A DNA stretch of 16,180 nucleotides from an uncultured Prevotellaceae bacterium (GCA_946624335.1 CAMOSA010000037.1:1-16180), one strand, 5' to 3'; shown: positions 1 through 7,580, counted from the first letter of the stretch. Numbers and translations are program-made. The notes: generated by a model not told the origin, from the letters alone.

Positions 1-22
1 ACCATAGCCCCTCATATATTGC

Positions 23-141
23 CCATTATCAATTGTCCATTGTCAATTGTCCATTGTCAATTGCCCATTATCAATTGCCCATTGTCAATTGTCCATTGTC
101 CATTGTCAATTGTCCATTGTCAATTGTCCATTGTCCATTGT
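23..141. repeat. Heptanucleotide tandem array (CCATTGT / CAATTGT)
   Basis: Seventeen consecutive 7-bp units, mostly CCATTGT or CAATTGT in irregular alternation, with a few CCATTAT and CAATTGC variants. The array ends 3 bp before the stop codon of the DUF3256 gene on the minus strand. No spacer sequences are present, so this is a simple tandem array and not a CRISPR. The bases before it (1-22) show nothing recognisable. Confidence 0.95.
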
Positions 142-144
142 CCC

Positions 145-816
145 TTACCTTATAAACCGTTTGCCGTTCCAGCTCAATCTGAGGGGTTGTAGTTGAGGGC
201 TGACGGCTTCGCGCTCTTCCTTGGATAGCTGAGCCGTCTGAAGGGTGATGGTGAGGGTGGTGTCATCGGGCGAGGGTGCCATACGACGGGGATGGAATCC
301 GGCGAGAGAGCGCACGGCCTGATGATAAGCATCGGATGGTGTGTCGGGCTCCTCGCGGATATAAGCGGCGACACTCGCTGCGACACGTTCGTCAATACGC
401 CCCAGCGTGTCTACCGGCAACGATGACCAGTCGGCATTGAGGAAACGCAGGTTGCTGTCCTCAAGCCGTAAGGCACTACCCTCCTCGCCCATCTGCGCCG
501 TAGTGACGACGCAGAGCACAGCGGTGCTGTCCGAGGTCGGCAACAGCTTCAACTCCAACAATGAAGACGCACTGGTACGCAGCCGGGCATAGTCGGAAGT
601 CAGCGCCTCCAGCGTGACCCACTCATCCAGCACGTTACGCACTTTGGCCTCCATGTTGTTCTCAATGAAATCAATGCAGTCCAGACGGTTGTTCTTCGTC
701 ACCATCGGCAACACCGAGTCGGGCATAGCAGCAAAGACGTCGCGCATCATGGGCTGTGCCGCGGCACAAACGATGAATAACGAATAAGATATAATGAATA
801 AAGCAAGACGTTTCAT
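145..816 (-). CDS. DUF3256 family secreted protein
   Basis: A 223-residue protein with a Sec signal peptide (residues 1-20, cleavage likely after AAA before Q21). The mature N-terminus reads MRDVFAAMPDSVLPMVTKNN, followed by RLDCIDFIENNMEAKV; I recognise this as the start of the Bacteroidales DUF3256 family. The rest is a mixed alpha/beta region ending SWNGKRFIR. The family has no established function; export to the periplasm or envelope is inferred from the signal peptide. It is the last gene of the minus-strand run, 14 bp after the beta-barrel gene, so co-transcription is likely. The start is ATG, with the signal peptide beginning directly at MKRLALFII. A 7-bp repeat array lies immediately beyond its stop. 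Confidence 0.85.
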   Translation of the reverse strand: MKRLALFIISYSLFIVCAAAQPMMRDVFAAMPDSVLPMVTKNNRLDCIDFIENNMEAKVRNVLDEWVTLEALTSDYARLRTSASSLLELKLLPTSDSTAVLCVVTTAQMGEEGSALRLEDSNLRFLNADWSSLPVDTLGRIDERVAASVAAYIREEPDTPSDAYHQAVRSLAGFHPRRMAPSPDDTTLTITLQTAQLSKEEREAVSPQLQPLRLSWNGKRFIR

Positions 817-830
817 AGGAAAAGTAGGAT

Positions 831-1469
831 TTAGAAATAGACACGAAGACCAGCGAGGATGTTGAAGCGCCGTACGCCGAAGCTCGCATCATCGGGGAGA
901 TCGTCAACCTTGCTACAGCGGACCGTCAGCAGATTCGTCTCCACTCCCACGCCGAAATTCTCCGTGATCAGATAGTCAAGTCCAGCCTGCAGCATAGAGC
1001 CGAAGCCATCGCGAGCGAGCGCCGAGCGATATTTGCGGTAGTGCGTCTCCTCGACAAAACGGCCGTAGCCGATGCCGAGAGACACGTCAAAGCCCAGTCC
1101 TCCGACCAAGCGACGTGCATAGACGGCGCTGGGACCGACATAGTGCAACGAGAAGCCTTCAGACCCGAAGGAAGTGTGATTGAAAGCATAATTGATGCCC
1201 AGGCCAAAGCCATGGTCCCAGATGTGCTGGTAGTCGCCCGTCAGGTCGAAGCCCCAGCGGTGATGGTAGGTCGTCGGCGGCACACCGACATACATCTTCG
1301 AGAACATCAGGGCCGGTCCGACGTTGACCTTGAAGACGTTATGGGGCTGATCAGCCAGCTGAGAGCGCGAAGGGAATAACTTACGCCGTGTACCATCGGA
1401 CTGTGCCGATACGGTTGTCGGCCCTAAGAACAAGCCCAGCAGGAAGATAATCAAGAGCGTACGTTTCAT
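831..1469 (-). CDS. Small outer-membrane beta-barrel-like protein
   Basis: A 212-residue protein with a clear signal peptide (1-22, ending TVSA before Q23). After a short linker, from about residue 45, it has alternating short beta-type segments with frequent Gly and aromatics (FKVNVGPALMFSKMY, GFGLGINYAF, LHYVGPSAVYARRL, VSLGIGYGRF, FGVGVETNLL) and it ends ILAGLRVYF. A terminal Phe after an amphipathic strand is typical of outer-membrane barrels, so a small barrel of about 8 strands is inferred. It is clearly paralogous to the C-terminal half of the upstream gene (LTYVGPSFVYA, AIGIGYARY, LGVGAEINLL, LIGLRAYF). It lies 31 bp after that gene and 14 bp before the DUF3256 gene. No specific function can be assigned. 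Confidence 0.75.
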   Translation of the reverse strand: MKRTLLIIFLLGLFLGPTTVSAQSDGTRRKLFPSRSQLADQPHNVFKVNVGPALMFSKMYVGVPPTTYHHRWGFDLTGDYQHIWDHGFGLGINYAFNHTSFGSEGFSLHYVGPSAVYARRLVGGLGFDVSLGIGYGRFVEETHYRKYRSALARDGFGSMLQAGLDYLITENFGVGVETNLLTVRCSKVDDLPDDASFGVRRFNILAGLRVYF

Positions 1470-1500
1470 AGACGAAATATGTTAGCGATGAAAAACATGA

Positions 1501-2466
1501 TCAGAAATAGGCACGCAGACCTATCAAGAGGTTAAGACGCGAAAAGCCGAAGGCCTCGTTCTTTGGAAGGTCAACGCCTTCTGGCTCACTGAATCTTGTG
1601 TCGAGCAGGTTGATCTCAGCACCTACACCAAGATGGCGCGTGAACAGATACTCTGCACCGACCTTATACATCATCCCGAAGCCATTGTCCGAGCGATAGC
1701 CATCGTTGTAGCGAGCATAGCCAATGCCTATCGCCACTTCGGCACCCCATTGACGAGCCTCGCGAAAGGCATATACGAAAGAAGGACCTACGTAGGTGAG
1801 TTTCAAGGGGTCATCGTCCACAAAGCCCCAGGCATGCGAGAACGTAGCGCCAACGCCCAGCCCAGACTTCCACGTGTACTCATACTCAGCCATGAGATCC
1901 ATGGCGAACGTATTCTTTCGGACACCTGTTGCCGTATAGATATCCGAATAGATCCAAGCAGGACCAGCACTTAGCTTGAGCGCATGGTGCGGGCGAAAGT
2001 CGTGGCTGAGATCCTCGAGCACACGCCCTACCATGGCAGCATCACGATTGAGATTAGACTCCAGCTGAGCCCACGCAGTGAATGTCGACTCCTGGGCATC
2101 AGGCAACAAGAGCATCGTAGCCCAAACCTGATGGGTGGTCGTGCCCCTTTTCGGCAGCTTATGTTCGTCGATATTGAGCGCATTGGCCCCACATTCTGCA
2201 GCCTTTTTCCTGGCATAGGAGACGACATAGGGATAGGTGCCACGCGAGGGAAGGGTAAAGCCCGAGTCCTTCAAGCGCAGATGACCGACCGTATCGCATT
2301 TGACAGGTAATGAATCGACATGCTCGAACACAACGACTTGCTCTGCCGAAGTGGCAGGCAACACCTTATCAACGCTCATGATGACGCGAGGGTTGATGCA
2401 ACTAGTCAGGAACAGACCTGCTGTAATGGCTATGAGAAAATGACGTTTCATATTGCTGTTGCTCAT
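1501..2466 (-). CDS. Lipoprotein with N-terminal alpha/beta domain fused to a beta-barrel domain
   Basis: A 321-residue protein. The lipobox LTSC puts the lipidated Cys at residue 23 (counting from MSNSN; a start at Met6, MKRHFLI, is also possible and keeps the signal). Residues about 40-122 form a small domain with VVVFEHVDSLPVKCDTVG and then ARKKAAECGANALNI; the AxxKAAxxGANAL pattern resembles the YbjQ/RcsF-like fold, which is an inference. Residues about 160-321 are a beta-barrel-like domain paralogous to the next gene, ending LIGLRAYF. The ATG overlaps the TGA of the upstream transporter as ATGA, so translational coupling is likely. A lipid anchor on a predicted barrel is unusual: either the C-terminal domain is a lipocalin-like soluble barrel or the lipid holds the N-terminal domain at the membrane. 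Confidence 0.75.
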   Translation of the reverse strand: MSNSNMKRHFLIAITAGLFLTSCINPRVIMSVDKVLPATSAEQVVVFEHVDSLPVKCDTVGHLRLKDSGFTLPSRGTYPYVVSYARKKAAECGANALNIDEHKLPKRGTTTHQVWATMLLLPDAQESTFTAWAQLESNLNRDAAMVGRVLEDLSHDFRPHHALKLSAGPAWIYSDIYTATGVRKNTFAMDLMAEYEYTWKSGLGVGATFSHAWGFVDDDPLKLTYVGPSFVYAFREARQWGAEVAIGIGYARYNDGYRSDNGFGMMYKVGAEYLFTRHLGVGAEINLLDTRFSEPEGVDLPKNEAFGFSRLNLLIGLRAYF

Positions 2467-3425
2467 TTACTTCCGAGATAGAGGAACACCATGCTGAGGA
2501 GCACGAGGATGAGGTCGAAGGCCTTGGCCCTCAAGTTCTTCTCGTGGAAGACGAGGGCGCCGACGGTGAACGAGACGATGACGCTGCCACGACGTATCAT
2601 AGATACGACCGAGATGAGTGCCGAGGGCAGACTCAAGGCATAGAAGTAGGCGAAGTCGGCCATAGAGAGGAAGAGAGAGATGAGGAAGACCCAAAGGAGC
2701 CACCCCCACGATCGGGTCCTCTGGCTCCCTCGAGGGGACGGGAGGGGGCTGGGAGAGGTTGGGGAGTGGGACTTCCGTGGATGGGTCTTAAAGAGCACCA
2801 CGAGCATCATCAGAAACTGATAGAAGACGAAGTAGCTCTGCACGACCATACGGTTGAGCCCTACACCACCCGCCTCGACAGGCGCGAGAAGGTATTTGTC
2901 GTAGAGTCCACTGACGGCACCGAAAGCAGAAGCCAGCACAGCCAGCACGATCCAACGGTTGTGACGGAAATCGATGCCTTCCTTCTTACCACTCAGGCTG
3001 AGCAGGTAGAAACTGACAATAGCCAACAGCACGCCCAGCCACTGATAGAAGTTCAGGCGCTCGCCGAAGACAAGGATGGCTCCGAGCAGCACCATCACTG
3101 GGCGTGTGGCGTTGATGGGGCCGACGATGGTGATCGGGAGGTGTTTGATGGCGAAATAACCGCAGAGCCACGACGCCAACACGATGACAGCTTTCAGGAC
3201 GATATACTTGTGCACGGCCCATCCGCAGACCGGGACATAGAATAGCGAGGCCTCGTCGATGACTCCTGTCGCCGAGAGGACGACGAAGGGCAGGAAGATG
3301 AACGAGCAGAACAGCGTGTTCAGCGTAAGCACCACCACGACGGAATGCTCCTTCAAGGCTTGTTTCTTGAAGACATCATAGAAACCGAGCAGCGTGGCTG
3401 AGAGGAAAGCAAGGAGTAACCACAT
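2463..3425 (-). CDS. EamA/DMT-family membrane transporter with an inserted low-complexity loop
   Basis: A 320-residue integral membrane protein with about ten hydrophobic segments in two homologous halves (about residues 1-143 and 157-318), the arrangement of the EamA (drug/metabolite transporter) superfamily. Typical sequences include the end of the first half, ITIVGPINATRPVMVLLGAILVFGERL, described here as VGPINATRP around 101-109 followed by FGERL at 120-124, and FHEKNL at 293-298 in the matching position of the second half. The substrate is unknown. Residues about 217-239 (SHSPTSPSPLPSPRG and following) are Pro/Ser/Arg-rich, hydrophilic and unlike the rest; they coincide with a C/G-rich repeat element and fall in a loop between membrane segments. 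It starts 3 bp after the truA stop and overlaps the next gene by 4 bp. Confidence 0.85.
   Translation of the reverse strand: MWLLLAFLSATLLGFYDVFKKQALKEHSVVVVLTLNTLFCSFIFLPFVVLSATGVIDEASLFYVPVCGWAVHKYIVLKAVIVLASWLCGYFAIKHLPITIVGPINATRPVMVLLGAILVFGERLNFYQWLGVLLAIVSFYLLSLSGKKEGIDFRHNRWIVLAVLASAFGAVSGLYDKYLLAPVEAGGVGLNRMVVQSYFVFYQFLMMLVVLFKTHPRKSHSPTSPSPLPSPRGSQRTRSWGWLLWVFLISLFLSMADFAYFYALSLPSALISVVSMIRRGSVIVSFTVGALVFHEKNLRAKAFDLILVLLSMVFLYLGSK
2709..2777 (-). repeat. C/G-rich repeat element inserted in frame in the EamA gene
   Basis: On the minus strand the segment reads CCTCTCCCAGCCCCCTCCCG, then a CCCTCGAGGG palindrome, then GAGCCAGAGGAC. The GGGAG(AG)CCAGAGGAC end recurs at 4395-4410, and the CTCTCCCnGC...CCC core matches the elements at 3961-4066, 4335-4410 and 7677-7820. 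It encodes a hydrophilic Pro/Ser/Arg stretch without breaking the frame. Boundaries are approximate because only one arm is present here. Confidence 0.6.
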
Positions 3426-3428
3426 AAC

Positions 3429-4265
3429 TTAATACTTCACATTCACAAGGAACAGCCCTCTTGCCGGCACGCTATCGCCGGCCTTCGAACGGTTCTTCAA
3501 TTCTATCACTTCACGGAAGCCCTCGACGGTGAGCGTGCCGCGCCCCACCTCCATAAGCGTACCGACAATGGCCCGCACCATATTGCGCAAGAAGCGGTCG
3601 GCGGTGATCTCGAAGCGCCATTCGTAGTCGGAGAGCTGCACCCAGCGCGCCGAACGGACGTGGCAGATGTTGGTCTTTGTGTCGGTGTTGACTTTCGAGA
3701 AGCTGGTGAAATCCTCGTAGTCGAGTAACGTGGCAGCAGCACGGTTCATGGCATCGAAGTCCGGCGTATGGACGAGGCGCCACGAACGATCGCGCAAAAA
3801 GGGTGACTTGCGCGTGTGGACATAATAATAATAGGTACGTGCGATGGCCGAGAAGCGGGCGTGCATATCGTCGGCAACTGGATAGATGCGATGGATGGCG
3901 ATGTCGTGAGGCAGGACTCCATTGAGGCGATAGACCAGGTGATCCAAGGCCATCTCAAAGCCCCTCTCTAACTCCCCCCGTGGGGGGGAGGACTCCTTAT
4001 CCTCTTGTAATAATGATACCGTATGCTTGGCGGCTCTCCCCCCCACGGGGGGAGCGGGGAGAGGGGCCTCTATATCAAAGTGTGCCACCATCATCGCTGC
4101 ATGCACGCCGGCATCGGTGCGACCGGCTCCCGTCACTGGCACGTCTTCACGCAGCAGCATCTTCAATGCTTGTTGCAATGTTTCCTGCACACTCTTTCCA
4201 TTAGGCTGAATCTGCCATCCATGATAGGCGGTGCCGTCGTAGCTCAGTTCTATGAAGTAACGCAA
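3429..4265 (-). CDS. truA: tRNA pseudouridine(38-40) synthase TruA, TTG start, with internal in-frame insertion
   Basis: TruA converts uridines 38-40 of the tRNA anticodon arm to pseudouridine in the cytoplasm. The N-terminus RYFIELSYDGTAYHGWQIQP and the motif GAGRTDAGVHA (catalytic Asp51) are diagnostic; RTYYYYVH, FTSFSK, FEITADRFLRNMVRAIVGTL and the end PARGLFLVNV follow in family order. The start codon is TTG: no ATG or GTG lies in frame upstream before a stop (4428-4430), and the next internal Met (residue 36) would remove the first conserved strand. Residues about 67-104 (from PLPAPPVGG to GELERG) replace what is normally a short loop after HFD and match a palindromic repeat element. A 7-bp tandem array abuts the start codon. 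It heads the 4265-145 gene run. Activity is probably retained, since the insertion avoids the catalytic motifs. Confidence 0.93.
   Translation of the reverse strand: MRYFIELSYDGTAYHGWQIQPNGKSVQETLQQALKMLLREDVPVTGAGRTDAGVHAAMMVAHFDIEAPLPAPPVGGRAAKHTVSLLQEDKESSPPRGELERGFEMALDHLVYRLNGVLPHDIAIHRIYPVADDMHARFSAIARTYYYYVHTRKSPFLRDRSWRLVHTPDFDAMNRAAATLLDYEDFTSFSKVNTDTKTNICHVRSARWVQLSDYEWRFEITADRFLRNMVRAIVGTLMEVGRGTLTVEGFREVIELKNRSKAGDSVPARGLFLVNVKY
3961..4066. repeat. Two-armed palindromic repeat element inside truA
   Basis: Two inverted arms, 3961-3990 and 4034-4066, are nearly perfect reverse complements: both share CCCCTCTC, a 3-4 base variable piece, then CTCCCCCCGTGGGGGGGAG. Each arm is also a palindrome by itself. 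The 43-bp spacer contains ATACCGT, also found at the arm/spacer junction of the 7677-7820 element. The element encodes about 37 residues of TruA in frame. Flanks on the minus strand carry imperfect direct repeats (CTTTGATATAGAGGCC and CTTTGAGATGGCC), which could be a diverged target duplication. Confidence 0.8.
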
Positions 4266-4328
<63 letters not shown>

Positions 4329-4334
4329 GGGGAC

Positions 4335-4410
4335 TCTCTCCCCGCTCTCCCCACAAGGGAGAGGGCTTCGCTTCGCTCGTGAGAGAAAAGCAGAGGGAGA
4401 GCCAGAGGAC
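4335..4410. repeat. C/G-rich repeat element in the leader region of truA
   Basis: Contains the hairpin CTCTCCC (4345-4351), loop CACAA, GGGAGAG (4357-4363), preceded by CTCTCTCCCCG and followed by GAGAGCCAGAGGAC. The core and the end match the elements in the EamA gene, in truA and at 7677-7820. It lies between the endonuclease gene and the truA array and may be transcribed as part of the run. Confidence 0.6.
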
Positions 4411-4417
4411 AGGCCAA

Positions 4418-4463
4418 TTTTTATCTTTTAATTCATTTTTATCTTTTAACTTTTAACTTTTAA
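4418..4463. repeat. AT-rich short repeats (CTTTTAA x3 and an ATTTTTATCTTTTAA pair)
   Basis: Three perfect 7-bp units CTTTTAA occupy 4443-4463. Two copies of ATTTTTATCTTTTAA precede and overlap them. They lie about 20 bp past the stop of the second endonuclease gene. No promoter motif (TAnnTTTG on the minus strand) was seen in 4266-4483, so truA may depend on read-through from the nuclease genes. Confidence 0.8.
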
Positions 4464-4483
4464 TTCCCCGCAGGGGGTGGGCA

Positions 4484-6022
4484 TTATTTTACAAAGCGTT
4501 TGTAGGTATAACCGCCTTTGCGTACGATGTAGACACCGCGCTTGGTGGGCACATCGGTTCCGACATAGCGTCCGTTCATATCGAAGACGGCGTCCTCGGC
4601 CTCGACGGGCGACATGAAATTGTCGTCGATGCCGGTGGGCAGCGCCTTGCCGAAGACCTGCACGGCGTCGACTTCCCAAGCCCAGCATTTGCTGCTTGTG
4701 GCGGTGTAGCGGAAGGCGATGTTGATGACTTCGCCTGCGAAATCGTCCAGCGAGAGTCGGCCTGACGGGCCAAAGCGTGTGAACTTGCTGGTAGCCGTGA
4801 CGAGCTCTGTGGGCCACTGCAAACCTTCGACGGGCATCCAAGTGGCCTCATCGGGTGTCTGTGCATAATCCGAGCTGACGAGCACCTGGAACATTGACGC
4901 CGGATCGGCTGTGCCATGGTAGCCGGCAGCATGGCGGAACTCGAGGGTAGCGCCCTGCATGGACGTGAGGTCGATGGCGGGCGATATGAGATAGTCGTCG
5001 GCGACCTTACCCAGCGAGTAGGCATTGGCCACCATACCGTATTTCGCGTCGTACTGCCATACGGACGACTGCGTGCCGTCGCCTTTCACTGCAGCGAAAT
5101 CGCCGATACCGGCAGCCTTGAAGTTCTGCAACAACAGCAGCGTACTGTCCTCCGGGGCGGGACCGGGTGTAGGTCCGGGCGTGGTACCGTCGATGGTAAA
5201 AGCCTCGTCCATACGGCTGCCCCAGATGTATTCGGCCAGCTCGGGCACGTCGATGAAGGGGTTGCGGTTGTGCTGTATCTTGTAGACGGCCTCGTTGCGG
5301 GCCCGTTCGATGTCGTCGACGGGGTCATCCTGCGCCCATTTCAGGTAGAGCTCGTAGGCCCAGGGCTGCAGCGTAGGCCAGTCGCTGTTGGTGAGTGACT
5401 TCATCGCCTGTGCGCCCTCCCAGTTAAGATCCTGATAACAGGTGACCATATAGAAATAGACGCGTGCGAAGTCGCCCTTCCACTTGTCTGCCGGCTCCCA
5501 GACGTCGATGGTATAGCCGCTGGCGCCCGGCCCCTTGCCGACACGCGTGCAGCCGTTGTCCGTCGTGACGGCTGTCACCTTGCCCATGCCATAGTTGCTC
5601 TTCGAACTGTTGATGCTCGACTCGCAGGGCATCAGGTGGTGAAGGTCCTTGTAGGCCTGGTTCTTGGTCTTTCCCCACCAACTGTTGGCCACGGCGTGCT
5701 CGATATTCATGCCCGAGACGGCCGAGTAGGGGTTGGAGGAGCTGAAATAATGATGCTCGTTGCTATAGCGGTCACGTACCTCGTTGGACCCGAAGCGGTC
5801 GGTATTGTAAAAGCCGAACCACGTCTTGCCGTTGCCGCCGCCGTAATCGAGCACCGTGGCTTTGCTGACGATGTCGTGCATCGCCGTCTTGAGTTCGGCT
5901 TTCTTCTTGCCGAGGGCATCGGCGTAGTAGGTGTTGAGGTCAACGCCCTGAGCCGCCATGGGCGCCACGGCGACGAGGGCCACTGTGACGGCTGCGAGCA
6001 TACGTTTCTTTACATTATTCAT
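4484..6022 (-). CDS. Secreted endonuclease I family protein with C-terminal carbohydrate/protein-binding-like domain and sorting-type tail
   Basis: A 512-residue exported nuclease. Signal peptide about 1-25 (APMAAQ). The catalytic domain (about 27-275) is endonuclease I (His-Me finger): NIEHAVANSWWG carries the catalytic His109, DLHHLMP follows at 126-132, and INSSKSNYGMG contains the expected metal-ligand Asn138; KGDFARVYFYM and NRNPFIDVPELAEYIWG complete the fold. A TPGPTPGPAPED linker (281-292) leads to a beta-sandwich of choice-of-anchor J type (about 293-455; ADDYLISPAIDLTSMQGATLEF, ending WAWEVDAVQVFGK). The tail (about 470-512, GRYVGTDVPTKRGVYIVRKG) resembles a type IX secretion sorting domain. 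The ATG lies 2 bp after the stop of the upstream paralogue, so the pair forms an operon. Predicted role: cleavage of extracellular nucleic acids. Confidence 0.88.
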   Translation of the reverse strand: MNNVKKRMLAAVTVALVAVAPMAAQGVDLNTYYADALGKKKAELKTAMHDIVSKATVLDYGGGNGKTWFGFYNTDRFGSNEVRDRYSNEHHYFSSSNPYSAVSGMNIEHAVANSWWGKTKNQAYKDLHHLMPCESSINSSKSNYGMGKVTAVTTDNGCTRVGKGPGASGYTIDVWEPADKWKGDFARVYFYMVTCYQDLNWEGAQAMKSLTNSDWPTLQPWAYELYLKWAQDDPVDDIERARNEAVYKIQHNRNPFIDVPELAEYIWGSRMDEAFTIDGTTPGPTPGPAPEDSTLLLLQNFKAAGIGDFAAVKGDGTQSSVWQYDAKYGMVANAYSLGKVADDYLISPAIDLTSMQGATLEFRHAAGYHGTADPASMFQVLVSSDYAQTPDEATWMPVEGLQWPTELVTATSKFTRFGPSGRLSLDDFAGEVINIAFRYTATSSKCWAWEVDAVQVFGKALPTGIDDNFMSPVEAEDAVFDMNGRYVGTDVPTKRGVYIVRKGGYTYKRFVK

Positions 6023-6024
6023 GT

Positions 6025-7557
6025 TTACTTAGCGATTTTATAGATTTTGCCCGCCTGACGAATGACGTAGACGCCACGCTGACGGGGAATGGTACTGCCG
6101 ACATAGCGCCCATGGCTGTCGAAGACGGCGGTTGGGCCGGCTACGGGCGACATGAAGTTGGGCGAGAGGGCATCCTCGTCGCCGCTCTTTCTCACGACGA
6201 CATCCATCGTGGACATACGGATCTGCTTGCTGGCCGTGCAGACGAAGGGACGCATAGAACCCGTCCACGTGATCTTCTTATCGGCATCAAACGTGTAGTC
6301 CCTGCCGTCGATGAGGATGCTGCAGTCGCTCTTCGAGCCGCCATTGTCGTAGAACGTCACGCCGAGAATCTCGGCACCTTCAATCATGAAGACGGACTTA
6401 TCGTAGAAACGGATATGGCCTCCTGCGCTCTCTACGGAGATGGGCGTAACGGTGGAAGTCGCTTTGTAGTAGCTGATCGTCAGGCCATTGGCTGTGGCTG
6501 TAAAGCCTTCGCCATAGGTGGGATGTGTGGCCGACGTCCAGATGAGCTTGGCAAAGTCTATCGTGCCAGAGGTGGCTTCAGGATTGTCGGGGTTATCCGG
6601 GTTATCGGGATTGTCAGGGTTATCGGGATTGTCAGGGTTATCGGGATTATCGGGGTTATCAGGATTGTCACCCGGGTCATAGCCCGTCTGTCCATGCGGC
6701 TGCGTCACGTCAAAAGCATAGGCGATGCTGTCGCCCCAGACATATTCGCAGAGCGAAGGATAGTCGACGAAGGGGTTACGGTTTTTCTGCTTGGCATAGA
6801 CCACCTCATTGCGGGCACGTTCCACGTCATCGACAGGATCCTGCTTGGCCCACTTGAGGAACATCTTCAACGCCCATGACTTCAAGCCCGGATACTTCTG
6901 GCCGTCGAAGACCTGACCCGCACTGCCGCTCGTCCAATTGGGATGCAAGTTCTCGTAGCAAGCAAGCACATAGAAATAGACGCGTGCGATGTCACCTTTT
7001 ATTTCGTCATTAGGCTCGAAGCACTGCCCTGTGAAGCCGGGGTAGGTGCAGGCACCGAGCTTACAGTAGCCGTTGATGGACTGATAAGTGCCGCCATCGT
7101 TCTCGCCCAAAGGATAGTTGCCACGGCGGTTGTTGACATAGCCGTCGGTAGGCACCACCTGCACGAGATCGCTCTTCATCTCACCGCTGCCGAACCAGCT
7201 CTGCGGCACCAGGTGCTCGCGGTTGTATCCGTCGCCCTCCTTCTTGTAGGCATGGTTCTCTGCAGGTCCGCCGATGACATAGTTCGTGGCATTGGAATAC
7301 CAGTCACGCAACTTACCGTCAGCACGGCGGTCCGACTCGTGATAGGCCTCCAGCAAACCGTCATAGCCGATGTTCGTATGGCTATGAATCGTCTGATACA
7401 TGGCTGTCTTCAGCTCAGCCCCGCGCTTGCCATTGGCTTTGACATAATATGTCTTGAGGTCTACAGCCTGAGCCTGCCCTGCGAGACATAGTATACATCC
7501 CCAGAGCAGCCCCTTGGCGAGCCATAGACGGCGCGATACATTATCTGTTGTTTTCAT
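6025..7557 (-). CDS. Secreted endonuclease I family protein with DNP-repeat linker and sorting-type tail
   Basis: A 510-residue exported nuclease. Signal peptide 1-31 (LCLAGQAQA). Endonuclease I domain about 32-282: YNREHLVPQSWFG with catalytic His115, then DLVQVVPTDGYVNNRRGNYPLG with the expected Asn ligand at 142-143; the usual DLHHL is DLVQV here. KGDIARVYFYVL and NRNPFVDYPSLCEYVWG follow. A (DNP)10 linker (297-326) leads to a beta-rich module (about 332-462) that resembles the N-terminal module of the 9097-12078 protein, then a tail NFMSPV...GRYVGSTIPRQRGVYVIRQ shared with the downstream paralogue. The start at 7557 is preferred over an in-frame ATG at 7662, because the earlier one lacks a signal peptide at its end and the -7 promoter at 7581-7588 lies inside that extension. 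Confidence 0.88.
   Translation of the reverse strand: MKTTDNVSRRLWLAKGLLWGCILCLAGQAQAVDLKTYYVKANGKRGAELKTAMYQTIHSHTNIGYDGLLEAYHESDRRADGKLRDWYSNATNYVIGGPAENHAYKKEGDGYNREHLVPQSWFGSGEMKSDLVQVVPTDGYVNNRRGNYPLGENDGGTYQSINGYCKLGACTYPGFTGQCFEPNDEIKGDIARVYFYVLACYENLHPNWTSGSAGQVFDGQKYPGLKSWALKMFLKWAKQDPVDDVERARNEVVYAKQKNRNPFVDYPSLCEYVWGDSIAYAFDVTQPHGQTGYDPGDNPDNPDNPDNPDNPDNPDNPDNPDNPDNPEATSGTIDFAKLIWTSATHPTYGEGFTATANGLTISYYKATSTVTPISVESAGGHIRFYDKSVFMIEGAEILGVTFYDNGGSKSDCSILIDGRDYTFDADKKITWTGSMRPFVCTASKQIRMSTMDVVVRKSGDEDALSPNFMSPVAGPTAVFDSHGRYVGSTIPRQRGVYVIRQAGKIYKIAK
6580..6669 (-). repeat. 9-bp coding repeat, (Asp-Asn-Pro)10 linker
   Basis: Ten consecutive 9-bp units alternate synonymous codons (GAT or GAC, AAC or AAT, CCC, CCT or CCG) for Asp-Asn-Pro. 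It forms a flexible linker between the nuclease domain and the C-terminal module. The array can change length without frameshift. Confidence 0.95.
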
Positions 7558-7580
7558 CGTCTTTGTTAGCTGTTCGGCCA

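Noticed and set aside
23..141. Possible CRISPR or integration-site array
   Set aside because: 7-bp units without spacers; a simple tandem repeat.
2544..3245. 233-residue plus-strand open frame opposite the EamA gene
   Set aside because: Strongly charged, Glu/Asp/His-rich product typical of a shadow frame; the opposite strand encodes a clear membrane transporter.
6112..6879. 255-residue plus-strand open frame opposite the first endonuclease
   Set aside because: Shadow frame; its repeated VIGIVR stretch is only the complement of the Asp-Asn-Pro linker.
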